From Pseudomonadota bacterium (GTDB taxonomy: Bacteria; Pseudomonadota; Gammaproteobacteria; Xanthomonadales; Marinicellaceae): DNA of 14,010 nucleotides. A program made the position numbers and the translations under genes. How positions within the stretch are numbered: position 1 is the first letter of the stretch; each line of letters begins with the position of its first letter. Where the stretch lies: positions 1 through 14,010 of the forward strand of contig QQUO01000099.1 of NCBI GenBank assembly GCA_008501575.1, in the 5' to 3' direction. Shown in pieces: positions 13,913 to 14,010 of the stretch. The notes under the pieces are model-generated. The model ran no database searches, was not told the origin of the DNA, and saw only the letters and a list, made by a program, of their open reading frames with translations.

Positions 13913-14010
13913 GGTGAGGTGTCCGAGTGGTTGAAGGAGCACGCCTGGGGTCGTTTAGGCAATAATTTTAAAATTCATTGCGGTTTAAATCCGGAGGATT
14001 TAAGAAGCGA
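13857..14010 (+). repeat. Direct repeat, copy 2, cut by the window end
   Basis: Second copy of the 13461-13614 segment. From 13884 to the last base it is identical to copy 1 over 127 bases. That includes the whole tRNA 5' half and 62 bases of insert 1, so insertion came before duplication, or the copies are kept alike by recombination. Confidence 0.9.
13913..14010 (+). pseudogene. Second serine tRNA-like copy, partial
   Basis: Starts GGTGAGG at 13913 and follows copy 1 base for base through the D arm, CACGC, CTGG and the first three quarters of insert 1. The rest lies outside the window, so it is unknown whether this copy also has the T-loop insert or keeps a normal 3' end. Confidence 0.65.

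Noticed and set aside
13461..14010. CRISPR array or tandem satellite
   Set aside because: There are only two copies of a unit of at least 154 bases, with tRNA content and a long spacer; no short regular repeats and no cas genes.

Overview
The window looks like a chromosomal segment of a moderately AT-rich gammaproteobacterium. The evidence is the gene order yceD-rpmF-plsX-fabH-fabG-acpP-fabF-pabB-pabC-mltG-tmk-holB-pilZ, together with a PilZ of the type IV pilus type and a TesB thioesterase. No genus can be assigned from the sequence alone.

Minus strand, about 10891 down to 1. This is a long, tightly packed run of housekeeping genes. It starts with yceD and rpmF (23S rRNA accumulation and ribosomal protein L32). 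Next come fatty acid and phospholipid synthesis: plsX, fabH, fabG, acpP and fabF, with no fabD between fabH and fabG. The run continues with p-aminobenzoate synthesis for folate (pabB, pabC), a septal or glycan-trimming lytic transglycosylase (mltG), dTMP kinase (tmk), the clamp-loader delta' subunit (holB), pilZ and an unrecognised 164-residue protein. Several junctions are ATGA or other short overlaps (plsX/fabH, pabB/pabC, tmk/holB), which points to translational coupling. The exceptions are the 144-base gap before acpP, which holds a promoter candidate, and the 92-base gap between acpP and fabF, which holds a good intrinsic terminator. Together these would let acpP be made in excess over its neighbours. 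A possible further gene begins at 54 and runs off the left edge.

Plus strand, 11009-13386. A divergent, overlapping three-gene unit encodes an AmpD-like N-acetylmuramoyl-L-alanine amidase, acyl-CoA thioesterase II (TesB) and a YitT-family membrane protein. The 117-base gap between yceD and the amidase must carry the divergent promoters.

Right end, 13387-14010. There is no protein gene here. A sequence that is clearly a serine tRNA (GGA family) in its acceptor 5' strand, D arm, anticodon-stem 5' strand, variable arm and T arm is broken by two structured inserts. An 80-base nested hairpin sits in the anticodon loop, and a 69-base string of small hairpins sits in the T loop. The normal 3' acceptor strand and CCA are missing. 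The promoter-like leader, tRNA 5' half and first insert are repeated exactly 396 bases further on (127 identical bases) and run off the window. This duplicated, hairpin-interrupted tRNA-Ser unit is the most unusual part of the window. It could be decaying tRNA copies invaded by palindromic elements, or a tRNA-derived repeat family or RNA.
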